From Arthrobacter_B sp038069765 (lineage in GTDB: Bacteria; Actinomycetota; Actinomycetes; Actinomycetales; Micrococcaceae): a DNA stretch of 64,000 nucleotides. Positions 7,689 through 16,092 of the stretch are shown in pieces (the stretch's first letter is position 1; each line of letters starts with the position of its first letter). The notes under the pieces are model-generated. The model ran no database searches. It was not told where the DNA came from and saw only the letters and a list, made by a program, of their open reading frames with translations. Both the position numbers and the translations under genes were made by a program. Where the stretch lies: contig NZ_JBBPFS010000004.1 of assembly GCF_038069765.1 (NCBI RefSeq), positions 434,001 through 498,000 on the forward strand, written 5' to 3'.

Positions 7689-9119
7689 CTAAACCCCGAG
7701 GACCGAGGAAATGGCACCCACGGAGAAGAACAGCACGAAGGCTGCGGCAACCACGTACATCAGCGGGTGGACTTCCCGGCCGCGGCCCTGGAAAACACGG
7801 ATCAGGGCGAAGGTGACAAACCCGGCGCCGAGGCCGTTGGCGATGGAGTACGTGAACGGCATCAGGGCGATCGTGAGGAACGCCGGAATGGCCAGTCCTA
7901 TGTCGCTCCAGTCGATCTTGCCGACCTGCGAAACCATCATGTAACCCACAACCACCAGAGCCGGGGCAACGGCCTCAAAGGGCACCAAGTAGATCAGCGG
8001 CGTCAGGAACATGGCGACGATGAAGAGCAGGCCGGTGACCACGGAGGCCAGGCCGGTGCGGGCGCCCTCGGCAATGCCGGATCCGGACTCCACGTAGATC
8101 TGGTTGGACGAGACGCCGGCTGCTCCGCCGACAACGGCGCCGGCGGCATCCACCAGGAGCACGCGGTCCACGTTCGGAATGTTGCCGTCCTTGTCGATGG
8201 ATCCGGCCGAAGTGGCCAGCCCCACCATGGTGCCCATGGCGTCGAAGAAGATGCTCAACAGGATCACGAACGCGAGCAGGGACGCGGCAACGACGCCGAG
8301 GGTTTCGAAGGATCCAAAGACACTGACCTGGCCCAGCAGGGAGAGATCGGGTGCCGCCCATTCGGGCATGCTCGGCGTGACCAGTGACCAGCCGGTCGCT
8401 ATGCCGGCGCCCTGTGACCCCGGTGAGGCCACCAGCTCGACGATCACGGCGAAGATGGTGGAAGCGACGATGCCGATGAGGATCGCGCCCCGAACCTTGC
8501 GGGCCAGCAGTCCCATCGTGAGGACCAGTCCGAAGACGAAGACCAGGCTGGGCCAGCCCAGCAGCTGGCCTCCGGTGCCCAGTTCCAGCGGAACGGTGGT
8601 TCCCGCCTCATCGGGTATCCGACGGATAAAGCCGGCGTTGACGAACCCGAGCATGGCAATGAAGAGGCCAATGCCCGCCACGATGGCTGTTTTCAGACTG
8701 GCGGGAACCGCCCTGAAGACGGCGGTCCGGAACCCGGTGAGCACCAGAATGAACATGGTGACACCGGAGAGCAGGATCAGGCCCATGACGTCCGGCCAGG
8801 TCAGGCCCGGATTGGTGGCAACGGTCGCCGCAACGAAGGCATTGACGCCCAGACCGGTGGCCATGGCAAAAGGATGCTTGGCCCAGGCCCCCATGATGAT
8901 GGTCAGCACGCCGGCCACGAGTGCGGTGGCGGCAGCGACGGCAGGGCCGGACAGTGTGTTGCCTACCCCATCCTCGCCGCCGAGGATCAGCGGGTTAAGC
9001 ACCACGATGTAGCTCATGGCGAAAAATGTAGCCAAACCACCCCGGACTTCGCGGGAGACGGACGAGCCCCTTTTGGAGATTTCAAAATACCGGTCCAGCT
9101 TTGAACCTTGTTTGAGCAT
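7689..9119 (-). CDS. NCS2-family purine (adenine/guanine/hypoxanthine) permease
   Basis: 476 residues with 12-14 membrane segments. The pattern FEISKRGSSVSREVRGGLATFFAMSYI near the N-terminus and GLGVNAFVAA are typical of the AzgA-like branch of NCS2, which imports adenine, guanine or hypoxanthine with protons. FFDAMGTMVGLA in the middle is another family mark. ATG 9119 is preceded by GAGGAAG at about 6 nt. It stands alone, ended by the shared terminator at 7635-7670. I looked for a purine riboswitch upstream and did not see one. Confidence 0.92.
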   Translation of the reverse strand: MLKQGSKLDRYFEISKRGSSVSREVRGGLATFFAMSYIVVLNPLILGGEDGVGNTLSGPAVAAATALVAGVLTIIMGAWAKHPFAMATGLGVNAFVAATVATNPGLTWPDVMGLILLSGVTMFILVLTGFRTAVFRAVPASLKTAIVAGIGLFIAMLGFVNAGFIRRIPDEAGTTVPLELGTGGQLLGWPSLVFVFGLVLTMGLLARKVRGAILIGIVASTIFAVIVELVASPGSQGAGIATGWSLVTPSMPEWAAPDLSLLGQVSVFGSFETLGVVAASLLAFVILLSIFFDAMGTMVGLATSAGSIDKDGNIPNVDRVLLVDAAGAVVGGAAGVSSNQIYVESGSGIAEGARTGLASVVTGLLFIVAMFLTPLIYLVPFEAVAPALVVVGYMMVSQVGKIDWSDIGLAIPAFLTIALMPFTYSIANGLGAGFVTFALIRVFQGRGREVHPLMYVVAAAFVLFFSVGAISSVLGV

Positions 9120-9264
9120 GACGCTTCCTCTGAATGAGTGATGGCTAGGTAGGGGAATCCCGCCATCCGATCTTATCGCGCCGGTTCCGGGGCAGACCGT
9201 GGCCCGGGTTGCACGGAACGCGGGGATACCGCGTGAGATTCATCGCATTTTGCGGTGCTGTGCT

Positions 9265-9900
9265 TTAGGCAGTGCCCGTCCGGATGCCGGAAGCGCCGTC
9301 GAGTGCCGCATCGCGGGCGGCTATTTCTTGGCCGGCCCGCTTTGCCTGGCGCAGAAGCTCCCGGGTGGGAGCAGTCAGCACCTCGCCGGCGCCCACGACG
9401 TAGAGCCCAACGCTGCGCAGGGCGTTCCTCAGTTCCGCGCCTGCCGTGAAACCGAGGGTGCGGATCAGTTTCACCAGTGCCGGCTGACCGCAGCCGGCGA
9501 GCACCACGGTGTCCGCCAGCAGGACTCCGTGGCGGGTCCGGACGGCCCATTTCATGCCCGGCTCGGGGGCCGGGCTGCCGGAACCGCGCAGCGGGCCCAG
9601 CTCCTCTGCGGGGGTGCTGCGGCGGATATCCAGTGAATGCCCGGCAGCGTAGCCGTGCAGCAGACGCAGCAGTTCCGTGCGCTCCGAAAGGCTCAGGGCA
9701 TCAGGCACAGGGCCGGGCGCCGGCTCGGTGTCCTGGCGGAGCCCGTTGAGAACGACGGGATGAATTCCATGGCGGCTCAGTTCGCTCGCCACCGCCAAAC
9801 CCGTCAGTCCGCAGCCGATGACGACGGCGGCCGTCGCTTCCGTGCGCGGTCCCGCCGCTGCGGGTGCGTCATTGTCCGCGACGTTTGTTGTCTTAACCAC
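9265..9900 (-). CDS. Short FAD/NAD(P)-binding oxidoreductase-like protein
   Basis: 211 residues. AAVVIGCGLTGLAVASELSRHGI at residues ~25-48 is a dinucleotide-binding GxGxxG fold, and the C-terminal GLYVVGAGEVLTAPTRELLRQAKRAGQEIA matches the FAD-closing end of thioredoxin-reductase-like flavoproteins. It is much shorter than a complete reductase (~310 residues): the middle lacks the NADPH domain and the CxxC pair. Start GTG 9900 after GGGGG. It may be a reduced paralogue with a binding rather than catalytic role. Confidence 0.6.
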   Translation of the reverse strand: MVKTTNVADNDAPAAAGPRTEATAAVVIGCGLTGLAVASELSRHGIHPVVLNGLRQDTEPAPGPVPDALSLSERTELLRLLHGYAAGHSLDIRRSTPAEELGPLRGSGSPAPEPGMKWAVRTRHGVLLADTVVLAGCGQPALVKLIRTLGFTAGAELRNALRSVGLYVVGAGEVLTAPTRELLRQAKRAGQEIAARDAALDGASGIRTGTA

Positions 9901-10173
9901 CGAGGCAACCCCCTGACGTAGATCAAGGCTGCGGGGCCGGCGCCTCTTCCGGTCCCGCAGATGGGCGTCAGCCGGTTGCCCGGCGACGGTCTTCGGTTGT
10001 GATGCCCCGAAGCCTAGCCTCCGCGGACACCTCTGTGTAGTTCTTTGGCGGGCGTGTTTGAGCAGAGATAACGTGCGCGGAGCAGGCGCGGTAGGCTACC
10101 GAAAACAAGCACTGTTCCGGATGTTCGATGAAGAACGCGGCAGCCGGTGAGGAACTCTAAGGGGTGGGGCACT
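9901..10173. other. Intergenic region upstream of the universal stress gene
   Basis: 273 bp between a minus-strand and a plus-strand gene, so it carries promoters for both. I see no riboswitch, terminator or convincing short gene here. Confidence 0.4.
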
Positions 10174-11175
10174 GTGACTTCAATGTGGAGCGAGTACGGC
10201 GGGCTGGAAGGATCGGCGGGCATTGTCGTCGGCGTGGACGGATCGGACCAGAGTCTCTGTGCCCTGGTCTGGGCGGCGAAGGAGGCCGAGCGCCGCAGGA
10301 CTCCACTGCATGTGGTCACCGCCTACACCGTTCCCATTTTTGCGGCCTCCTCCATGGACGCCGGATACACCACCATGGATGACGCCATCATCCGCGAGGG
10401 TGCGCAGTCGGTGCTGAATAAGGCGCTGGAGCGTATTGGCAGGTATGACATTGAGGTCTTCTCGCGGGTGGAGACCGGGGACGCTGCGGCTGTCCTGCTG
10501 GAGCTCTCCGAGCAGGCCGATCTCATGGTTGTCGGCTCGCGGGGGCGCGGCGGGTTTGTGGGCCGGCTGCTCGGTTCGGTTTCCAGCGCACTGCCCGCCC
10601 ATGCGAAGTGCCCCACGGTTGTGGTCCCGCTGCGCACCGCCGGCAGGCTGCCGGAAGCCGGGGTCCGGCCTCCGTCCGGGGCGCCGACGGAGCAAACCGT
10701 CGAGGACGTGGTGGTGGTTGGCGTGGACGGGTCGGAGCAGGGGCGGGCCGCTTCCCTTGTGGCTGCGGAGCAGGCAATGAACCGGGGGCTGCCGCTGCAA
10801 ATCCTGTGTGCCCTGCCGCCGTTCACCGGGTCCCTGGCGTGGGTGCCGGCACCGCTGGATTTGGAAGCGCTGCACGAGGAAATCTCCGAACAGCTGCGGG
10901 CGGGCCGGGCCTGGCTGCAAAGCCATTTCCCGAAATTGGCCATGACGGTGCAGCTCATCGACGGGCCGCCGGCGGAAATCCTCATTGACCGCACGGCTTC
11001 CGTGGAGCTGCTGGTGCTGGGAACGCGCGGCCGGGGCGGTTTCGCCGGCATGCTGATGGGATCGACCAGCCAGAGCGTCCTCCACCACGCCAAGGGGCCG
11101 GTCATGGTGGTCCCCGACCACGACGACCCCCGCCTGGCGGACCGCGCGGCGTTCGGCGCGCTCCCCGAGGAATAA
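10174..11175 (+). CDS. Tandem-domain universal stress protein
   Basis: 333 residues with two UspA domains (about 10-155 and 170-325). Both keep the ATP-binding signature: GSRGRGGFVGRLLGSVS in the first and GTRGRGGFAGMLMGSTS in the second. Each domain begins with VGVDGS. Such proteins are induced by starvation, hypoxia or redox stress and bind ATP; no enzyme activity is assigned. GTG 10174 is chosen for the GGGGTGGGG motif before it; GTG 10147 and ATG 10183 are alternatives. Single gene. Confidence 0.92.
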   Translation: MTSMWSEYGGLEGSAGIVVGVDGSDQSLCALVWAAKEAERRRTPLHVVTAYTVPIFAASSMDAGYTTMDDAIIREGAQSVLNKALERIGRYDIEVFSRVETGDAAAVLLELSEQADLMVVGSRGRGGFVGRLLGSVSSALPAHAKCPTVVVPLRTAGRLPEAGVRPPSGAPTEQTVEDVVVVGVDGSEQGRAASLVAAEQAMNRGLPLQILCALPPFTGSLAWVPAPLDLEALHEEISEQLRAGRAWLQSHFPKLAMTVQLIDGPPAEILIDRTASVELLVLGTRGRGGFAGMLMGSTSQSVLHHAKGPVMVVPDHDDPRLADRAAFGALPEE

Positions 11176-11237
11176 CCGGCTCGGTTCGACTGTCTGTCCG
11201 GCACCCCGGTCACGGCGGGCCCGCGCTTCACTGGCGC

Positions 11238-12167
11238 TCAGGCGTGCTGGTGTCCTTCATGGACGGCGTGGCTGGCGGGTTCCAGCTGGAAGGTGCAGTG
11301 CTCGGTGTCAAAGTGCCGGCTCAGGCAGCTTGTAAGCCGGTCCAGGAGCTGATCCATCCGTTCCGAGGTGAGGTGGTCGTCGTCGACCACCACGTGCGCC
11401 GAGAAGACGGGGACACCGGAGGTGATCGTCCAGATATGGATGTCATGTGCGTCCGAGATGCCCTCCACGTTCACAATGTGGTCGCGGATCATCTCGGTGT
11501 CCACGCCCTGCGGTGTCGCTTCGAGCAGGACGTCGATGACTTCCTTCAGCAGCGACCAGGCCCGCGGCAGGATCATCAGCGCAATCAGGATGGAGGCCCA
11601 GGTGTCCGCCTGCTGGTAGCCGGTGAGCATGATGACCAGCGCGGAAACGACGACGGCGGCCGAGCCGAGCAGGTCGCCCAGGACCTCCAGGTAGGCGCCG
11701 CGCACGTTCAGGCTCTCCCGGCGGCCGCTGTGCAGCACCAGCAGGGATGCGAGGTTCGCCAGTCCGCCGATGATCGCAGCGCCGAGCATCAGGCCCGTGT
11801 GCACCTCGGGTTCGGAGCCGAAACGGCGGACGGCTTCCACGAAGATCACGGTGGCAATAACGATCAGCAGGACTGCGTTGGCCAGTGCCGCCAGGACTTC
11901 GGCGCGCTGGTAGCCGTAGGTCCGCCGCTTTGTTGCCGGGCGGGTGGCAATCCACGCTGCCAGCAGGGCGATGGAAACGCCGGCGGCGTCGGAGAGCATA
12001 TGTCCGGCGTCGGCCAGCAGGGCCAGCGAACCGGAGAGCAGGGCACCGGCCACCTGAACGAAAACCACGCTGATGGTGATCAGGAAAACGATCAGCAGCT
12101 TGCGGCGGTGTCGTCCCGTTGCGGTGCCTGCCGGCAGTCCGTGGCTGTGGCCGTGATGATCTTCCAT
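11238..12167 (-). CDS. Cation diffusion facilitator (CzcD/ZitB-like metal exporter)
   Basis: 309 residues, six membrane segments and a C-terminal ferredoxin-like cytoplasmic domain. The N-terminus HHGHSHG is a histidine cluster that binds metal. TM2 has LLADAGHMLSDAAG with the paired acidic/His metal site, and TM5 has LGDLLGSAAV. The family exports Zn2+ (also Cd2+ or Co2+) in exchange for protons. The C-terminal VVVDDDHL and the final HAVHEGHQHA tail add possible metal-sensing histidines. Gene is followed closely (13 bp) by a zincin gene transcribed toward it. Confidence 0.93.
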   Translation of the reverse strand: MEDHHGHSHGLPAGTATGRHRRKLLIVFLITISVVFVQVAGALLSGSLALLADAGHMLSDAAGVSIALLAAWIATRPATKRRTYGYQRAEVLAALANAVLLIVIATVIFVEAVRRFGSEPEVHTGLMLGAAIIGGLANLASLLVLHSGRRESLNVRGAYLEVLGDLLGSAAVVVSALVIMLTGYQQADTWASILIALMILPRAWSLLKEVIDVLLEATPQGVDTEMIRDHIVNVEGISDAHDIHIWTITSGVPVFSAHVVVDDDHLTSERMDQLLDRLTSCLSRHFDTEHCTFQLEPASHAVHEGHQHA

Positions 12168-12180
12168 GCCTTAAGGCTAG

Positions 12181-12552
12181 CTACCCCCAGCCGAGTTCAT
12201 GCAGCCGGGCATCGTCAATGCCGAAATGGTGGGCAACCTCGTGAATGACAGTGATGCGGATTTCACGCACCAGCTCCTCCCTGGAGGAACACATGCGCAT
12301 CAGCGGCCCGCGGAAAATGACGATCCGGTCCGGCAGCGAACCGGCGTCCCACCAGGAGTCACGTTCCGTCAGGGGCGTCCCGTCGTAGATGCCCAGCAGT
12401 TCGGTTTCCGGATCCTCGCCCGGCCCGGGAACGTACTCATCCTCGATGAAAATCGCGACGTTGTTCATGGCCGCCGCCAGGTCTGCCGGGATGGAGTCGA
12501 TGGCATCGTCAACTGCGGTCTCGAAGTCTTCGGGGAGCATGTCTATGGGCAC
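12181..12552 (-). CDS. Minimal zincin-type metallopeptidase family protein
   Basis: 123 residues. The C-terminal ITVIHEVAHHFGIDD gives HExxHxxGxxD with His104, Glu105, His108 and Asp113, the extended zincin site of the PF06262 (Zincin_1) family. The rest is a compact domain with FIEDEYVPGPGED and LPDRIVIFRGPL. Physiological substrate unknown; the family is often a single domain in actinobacteria. Start GTG 12552; ATG 12540 is possible. It lies upstream of the CDF gene on the same strand and may share its transcript. Confidence 0.85.
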   Translation of the reverse strand: MPIDMLPEDFETAVDDAIDSIPADLAAAMNNVAIFIEDEYVPGPGEDPETELLGIYDGTPLTERDSWWDAGSLPDRIVIFRGPLMRMCSSREELVREIRITVIHEVAHHFGIDDARLHELGWG

Positions 12553-12600
12553 CCAGCCACTCTAACCGGGCCCGCCCCGGCGGTGCTTGCCGAAGCCGTT

Positions 12601-12629
12601 TTGCTGTTTTCCCCAACAGGCCCTATAGT
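12601..12629 (+). promoter_or_regulatory. Promoter of the tRNA cluster
   Basis: TTGCTG (12601-12606), 17-bp spacer, TATAGT (12624-12629). This is a good housekeeping sigma promoter about 70 bp upstream of tRNA-Glu, in an otherwise empty 146-bp gap. Confidence 0.75.
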
Positions 12630-12698
12630 TTTATGAGTCCACCGGGGCGCAAACAAACGGAAACTTCCGATCTTGCAGCGCTCAGGTGTGTTCTAAAG

Positions 12699-12771
12699 GC
12701 CCCCATCGTCTAGCGGCCTAGGACACCGCCCTTTCACGGCGGCGGCACGGGTTCGAATCCCGTTGGGGGTA
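12699..12771 (+). tRNA. tRNA-Glu (TTC)
   Basis: Full cloverleaf: acceptor stem GCCCCCA with TGGGGGT, anticodon stem CCGCC/GGCGG around loop CTTTCAC (anticodon TTC), T-arm CGGGTTCGAATCCCG. CCA is not encoded. First of a three-tRNA cluster. Confidence 0.97.
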
Positions 12772-12830
12772 CTCATGAGTGGTAATCGGGCCGGCGAAAT
12801 GCTGGTAGAGTTTACACTCGTGAAAAGTAA

Positions 12831-12904
12831 GGCCCTGTAGCGCAGTTGGTTAGCGCGCCGCCCTGTCACGGCGGAGGTCGCGGGTTCGAGTCCCGTCAGG
12901 GTCG
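12831..12904 (+). tRNA. tRNA-Asp (GTC)
   Basis: Acceptor GGCCCTG with CAGGGTC, anticodon stem CCGCC/GGCGG around CTGTCAC (anticodon GTC), T-arm CGGGTTCGAGTCCCG, discriminator G. CCA is not encoded. Lies 59 bp after tRNA-Glu and probably shares its transcript. Confidence 0.97.
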
Positions 12905-12962
12905 CTCAGATTTTCTGAAGCGATTTGGAAGATCTCGGTGATCATCGGTTGCGATGATGCCC

Positions 12963-13038
12963 GGCTCTGTAGCTCAGTTGGTAGAGCGTTCGACTGAAAA
13001 TCGAAAGGTCACCGGATCGACGCCGGTCGGAGCCACCA
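12963..13038 (+). tRNA. tRNA-Phe (GAA)
   Basis: Acceptor GGCTCTG with CGGAGCC, anticodon stem TTCGA/TCGAA around CTGAAAA (anticodon GAA). The 3' CCA is encoded in the DNA, unlike the two tRNAs before it. Last gene of the cluster, directly before a strong terminator. Confidence 0.97.
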
Positions 13039-13041
13039 GCT

Positions 13042-13073
13042 AAAACCCCGGACTCACAGAGTCCGGGGTTTTT
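13042..13073 (+). terminator. Rho-independent terminator of the tRNA cluster
   Basis: 10-bp GC stem (13046-13055 with 13059-13068), loop ACA, preceded by AAAA and followed by TTTTT. Textbook form, four bases after the tRNA-Phe CCA. Confidence 0.96.
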
Positions 13074-13161
13074 CTTTGTCCTTGTGCCGCCCGGCCGCCG
13101 CTGCCCTTCCCAAATTCCGCCCTGTTGCGCTTGACTGGTCCCGAAATCTACCTCGGAGGCA

Positions 13162-13608
13162 ATGATGGCGACGGAAGCACAGGGTTTCGCGTGGGAAACT
13201 GCGGCTACACACCAAAGTGTTGATCTGACGGAAGCGGAATGCTGGACACTTTTGGCCAGCCAGGGGACCGGACGGGTCGCCTATCAGGACAACGGCAGGG
13301 TCTTGGTGTTCCCCGTGAACTATGTGGTCCATGACAGGGCTGTCTATTTCCGCACCGCCCGTGAGGGAGTCCTGGGCGGTGGCCTGGACTACCGGAACGC
13401 CTCCTTCCAGATTGACGAGCACGATGCCCTGCGCATGGATGGGTGGTCGGTCCTGCTCAGCGGACGGGCGTCAGCGGTGGATGACTCCGAATTGCTGACA
13501 ATCCTCTGGGGGCGCCGCATGGCCGAGCCCTGGGGCGGCGGGCAGCGTGACGTTTTCATCGGAATTGAGCCCGCACTGGTGACCGGCCGCCGGGTCGGAA
13601 TGCGTTGA
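13162..13608 (+). CDS. Pyridoxamine 5'-phosphate oxidase family protein
   Basis: 148 residues with the split-barrel fold of the PNPOx-like family (PF12900). LTEAECWTLLASQGTGRVAY starts the domain, and GRVLVFPVNYVVHDRAVYFRTAREG is the flavin-binding strand pair. Members bind FMN or F420; many are of unknown substrate and true PNP oxidase activity is unlikely. GGAGG precedes the tandem ATGATG at 13162. Single gene. Confidence 0.85.
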   Translation: MMATEAQGFAWETAATHQSVDLTEAECWTLLASQGTGRVAYQDNGRVLVFPVNYVVHDRAVYFRTAREGVLGGGLDYRNASFQIDEHDALRMDGWSVLLSGRASAVDDSELLTILWGRRMAEPWGGGQRDVFIGIEPALVTGRRVGMR

Positions 13609-13662
13609 GCACCCGGACGCCCGCCTGCCCAAGGACGAGGGCTGCAGGATACGCTGGGCATC

Positions 13663-14232
13663 ATGGATGACGCCCAGAATGAGAACTTTCCTCCGGCCAG
13701 TACGCCCCCGGCCGTCAGCGGCTCCACGGACGCTGCCGCTCCGGCTCACCGCACGCCGGGCCACGCACCCGCGCCGGTGCAGGCGCCGTCGGCCGTCCGG
13801 GCCCCGGCTGCCTCCGCGGGCGCCGCTGTCCGTCCGGAGGACATCGGCGGCAAGACCGCCATCAGCGAGCAGGCCGTGGCCAAGGTTGCGGCCATCGCGG
13901 CCCGTGCAGTGGACGGCGTCTATGCCCTCGGCACCGGCTCCGGCCGGGCGCTGGGCGCGGTTCGCGACGCCGTGGGAGGCTCCAGTGCCACCCAGGGCGT
14001 CCACGTGGAAGTCGGGGAAACCGAAGTCGCCGTCGATGTCACGCTGGTGGCTGTGTACGGGATCCCGCTCACCCGGATCGCGGATGCAGTTCGGACCGCC
14101 GTCTACTCCGCGGTGGAATCCCTCGTGGGGCTGCGGGTAGTGGAAGTAAACGTGGACGTGAACGACGTCCAGATTCCCGGAGCCCCGGAGGGCCGGCCGG
14201 ACAAGGCACGTCCGGGCTCCGCTCCGTCCTAG
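13663..14232 (+). CDS. Asp23/Gls24 family envelope stress protein
   Basis: 189 residues: a Pro/Ala-rich N-terminal ~60 residues, then an Asp23 domain from GGKTAISEQAVAKVAAIAARAVDGVYAL to VVEVNVDVNDVQIP. In Firmicutes Asp23 coats the inner face of the membrane through the anchor AmaP and responds to alkaline and cell-wall stress. It heads a five-gene set (Asp23, DUF2273, Asp23-like, DUF6286, AmaP-like) on one strand. The variable N-terminal extension is typical of actinobacterial members. Confidence 0.9.
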   Translation: MDDAQNENFPPASTPPAVSGSTDAAAPAHRTPGHAPAPVQAPSAVRAPAASAGAAVRPEDIGGKTAISEQAVAKVAAIAARAVDGVYALGTGSGRALGAVRDAVGGSSATQGVHVEVGETEVAVDVTLVAVYGIPLTRIADAVRTAVYSAVESLVGLRVVEVNVDVNDVQIPGAPEGRPDKARPGSAPS

Positions 14233-14319
14233 CCGACACGGCTGGGCGGGAGGAAGCGGTATAGGGTCGGAGAGAGCCGGAAACGCAACACCAGGGAACA
14301 CCGTCATGAGGCAGGAACA

Positions 14320-14511
14320 ATGAAACCAACCGTAACGGGCATGGCGATCGGGGCAGTTCTGGCCTTCACCGCCCTGATTTTCGATTTTTGGGGGTTCCTC
14401 CTGATGGCGCTTTTCATCGCCGTGGGCGCCCTGTGCGGCCGCGCGGCCGAAGGCAAAGTGGATTTCCGCACCGTCCGCGATGCGCTGACCGGACGCCGTT
14501 CATCCTCGTGA
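14320..14511 (+). CDS. DUF2273 small membrane protein
   Basis: 63 residues with a two-segment hydrophobic hairpin (MAIGAVLAFTALIFDFWGFLLMALFIAVGALCG) followed by a basic tail with KVDFRTVRDALTGRR. DUF2273 proteins sit next to Asp23 and are presumed membrane partners. Its TGA overlaps the next GTG as GTGA. A ribosome site AGGCAGGA precedes ATG 14320. Confidence 0.88.
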   Translation: MKPTVTGMAIGAVLAFTALIFDFWGFLLMALFIAVGALCGRAAEGKVDFRTVRDALTGRRSSS

Positions 14512-14903
14512 GCCCCGCAGTCCCGGCCGCTGCCCCCGCCGCTGATCGGAACTCCGGCCTCGCCGGCCACAACCGGATCAGCACCCAGGCCCTGACCTCT
14601 ACGGCGAAGGCGGCTGCCGCAGAGTTCTTTAATGTTCCCCCCGGTTCCATCCGGGTCGGCTGGTCGGATGACCAGGGGATGCTGGCCATGGCACTGTCCC
14701 TGCCGGTGTCACTTCCGCCGCTGAACCGCATTGCCGCCGACCCCGGGCTTGTCACCCGCGCCGGCGGTTCCGTCTGGGACCGGGCGCACGACGCGAAACC
14801 GTACCTGAAGGACAAAGTCACCGCACTCACCGGGTCGCTGGTGTCCCGGGTGGACATCCGCATCACCGGTGTCCAGCTCAGCGAAGGAAGCAGGGTCCGT
14901 TGA
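14508..14903 (+). CDS. Second, diverged Asp23-like protein of the envelope-stress cluster
   Basis: 131 residues from GTG 14508. Residues ~25-130 (ISTQALTSTAKAAAAEFFNV ... VDIRITGVQLSEGSRVR) follow the Asp23 order of helix then strands ending in a VDIRITGV-type strand, but are strongly diverged. The assignment rests on that pattern and on position between DUF2273 and DUF6286. It overlaps both neighbours by 4 bp (GTGA, TTGA), so all are translated as a coupled set. Confidence 0.6.
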   Translation: MSPAVPAAAPAADRNSGLAGHNRISTQALTSTAKAAAAEFFNVPPGSIRVGWSDDQGMLAMALSLPVSLPPLNRIAADPGLVTRAGGSVWDRAHDAKPYLKDKVTALTGSLVSRVDIRITGVQLSEGSRVR

Positions 14904-15484
14904 GCAGCAACGACTCCCTCACCCGGCGGATAGTGCGCCGCGAGACCCACGCCAGCCGGACCTCCGGCTCCATGATTGCCGCCTTCCTGGGGATCCTGTT
15001 CTGCCTCTACGTCCTGCTCGAAGCAACGCTGCAGGCCCTGGGCCAGGACGCCTGGCTGACGGATCCGGCCGCCCTCGGCAGCTGGCTGTCCCGGCTGCCG
15101 GCGGAAACGGATTCGGCCATCCTCGGGCTCGCTGGCCTGCTGATCCTGCTGGCCGGGCTGGCCTTTTTCCTGCAGGCGGTCCTGCCGGGCCGCCGTCCGC
15201 GCTATGCCCTGCCCAACCCGCGGGCCGCCGTCGTCGTGGACGCCGAGGTGCTGGCCTCGTCTTTGGCGCGCCGCGCACGCCTCACGGCCGGGGTCACCGC
15301 CGAGCAGGTGCTGGTCACGGTAGGCCGGAACCGCGTCGACGTGAGGATCCGCCCCACTTCGGGCGTGCCCGTCAACGGCGACACGGTGCGCGAGGCCGTC
15401 CAGGAAGAACTGCAGCTGACCGGGTTGGAACCGCAGCCCGAGGTCCGCGTTCAGGTTTCCACTCTCGGGGTGATCGGGCAGTGA
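14900..15484 (+). CDS. DUF6286 membrane protein (Asp23 cluster)
   Basis: 194 residues from TTG 14900. Two membrane segments (MIAAFLGILFCLYVLLEA and ILGLAGLLILLAGLAFFL) precede a cytoplasmic alpha/beta domain with RVDVRIRPTSGVPV. Such DUF6286 genes lie beside Asp23 in actinobacteria and probably tether Asp23-type proteins to the membrane. Rare TTG start is set by the 4-bp overlap with the gene before. Confidence 0.85.
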   Translation: MSSNDSLTRRIVRRETHASRTSGSMIAAFLGILFCLYVLLEATLQALGQDAWLTDPAALGSWLSRLPAETDSAILGLAGLLILLAGLAFFLQAVLPGRRPRYALPNPRAAVVVDAEVLASSLARRARLTAGVTAEQVLVTVGRNRVDVRIRPTSGVPVNGDTVREAVQEELQLTGLEPQPEVRVQVSTLGVIGQ

Positions 15485-16092
15485 ACCGGACTCCGCGGTC
15501 GCTGAACCGCTTCCTGCTGGGTCTGCTGGGGCTGGTCCTGATCGGCATTGGCGGCGGACTGCTGTGGATCAGCATCGACGGCGGCGCGGCCCGCCGCTGG
15601 CAGTCCTTTGCGCCCGGCGTGATGGACAGGCTGCAGGAGGTCGGGGAACAGACCGCACTGCCCGGCCAGCCGCAAAGCTGGATCTGGGCGCTGCTGGCCC
15701 TGGCCATGGTCGTGGCGATCGTGCTGCTGATCCTGTGGGCCGCGGCGCAGGGCCGCGGCCGGACCGGCACCCTGGTCTCCGAATACGACGACGACGGCGC
15801 CCCGGGGCGGGTGGCGATCAGCGGAGCCATGGCGGAACAGGCGCTGCGGTCGGCGCTGCAGGAAGACCCGGACGTGGCCGCCGCCGCCGTCAGCACCTAC
15901 GACGTGCACGGCAGCTCGGCCCTGCGGATCCGGATCAACCCCCGCCCTGGCGCGGCACCGCACCTGATCGCCGCCGACGCCACAGCGCTGGTGGAAGCGC
16001 TCGACGTTGCACTGGGCAGGGAAACTCCGGTGCTGATCAGCATTGACAGCGGCCGCAAGCTTCGCTTCAGCCGCGAGGACCGGGTCCGCTAG
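15481..16092 (+). CDS. AmaP-like alkaline-shock membrane anchor
   Basis: 203 residues from GTG 15481, which overlaps the previous stop by 4 bp. Two membrane segments (FLLGLLGLVLIGIGGGLLWI and WIWALLALAMVVAIVLLILWA) and a C-terminal Asp23-like domain with ISGAMAEQALRSALQEDPDVAAAAVSTY. This is the layout of AmaP, which anchors Asp23 at the membrane. Last gene of the cluster; its end overlaps the converging gene by 4 bp. An open frame runs upstream to 14869, but that part is antisense-like low-complexity and was left out. Confidence 0.8.
   Translation: MNRTPRSLNRFLLGLLGLVLIGIGGGLLWISIDGGAARRWQSFAPGVMDRLQEVGEQTALPGQPQSWIWALLALAMVVAIVLLILWAAAQGRGRTGTLVSEYDDDGAPGRVAISGAMAEQALRSALQEDPDVAAAAVSTYDVHGSSALRIRINPRPGAAPHLIAADATALVEALDVALGRETPVLISIDSGRKLRFSREDRVR

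Noticed and set aside
9120..9264. Purine riboswitch upstream of the NCS2 permease
   Set aside because: No three-way-junction motif of the purine aptamer is visible.
12699..13038. tRNA cluster as integration site
   Set aside because: All three tRNAs are intact, with no direct repeat of a tRNA 3' end and no integrase gene nearby.
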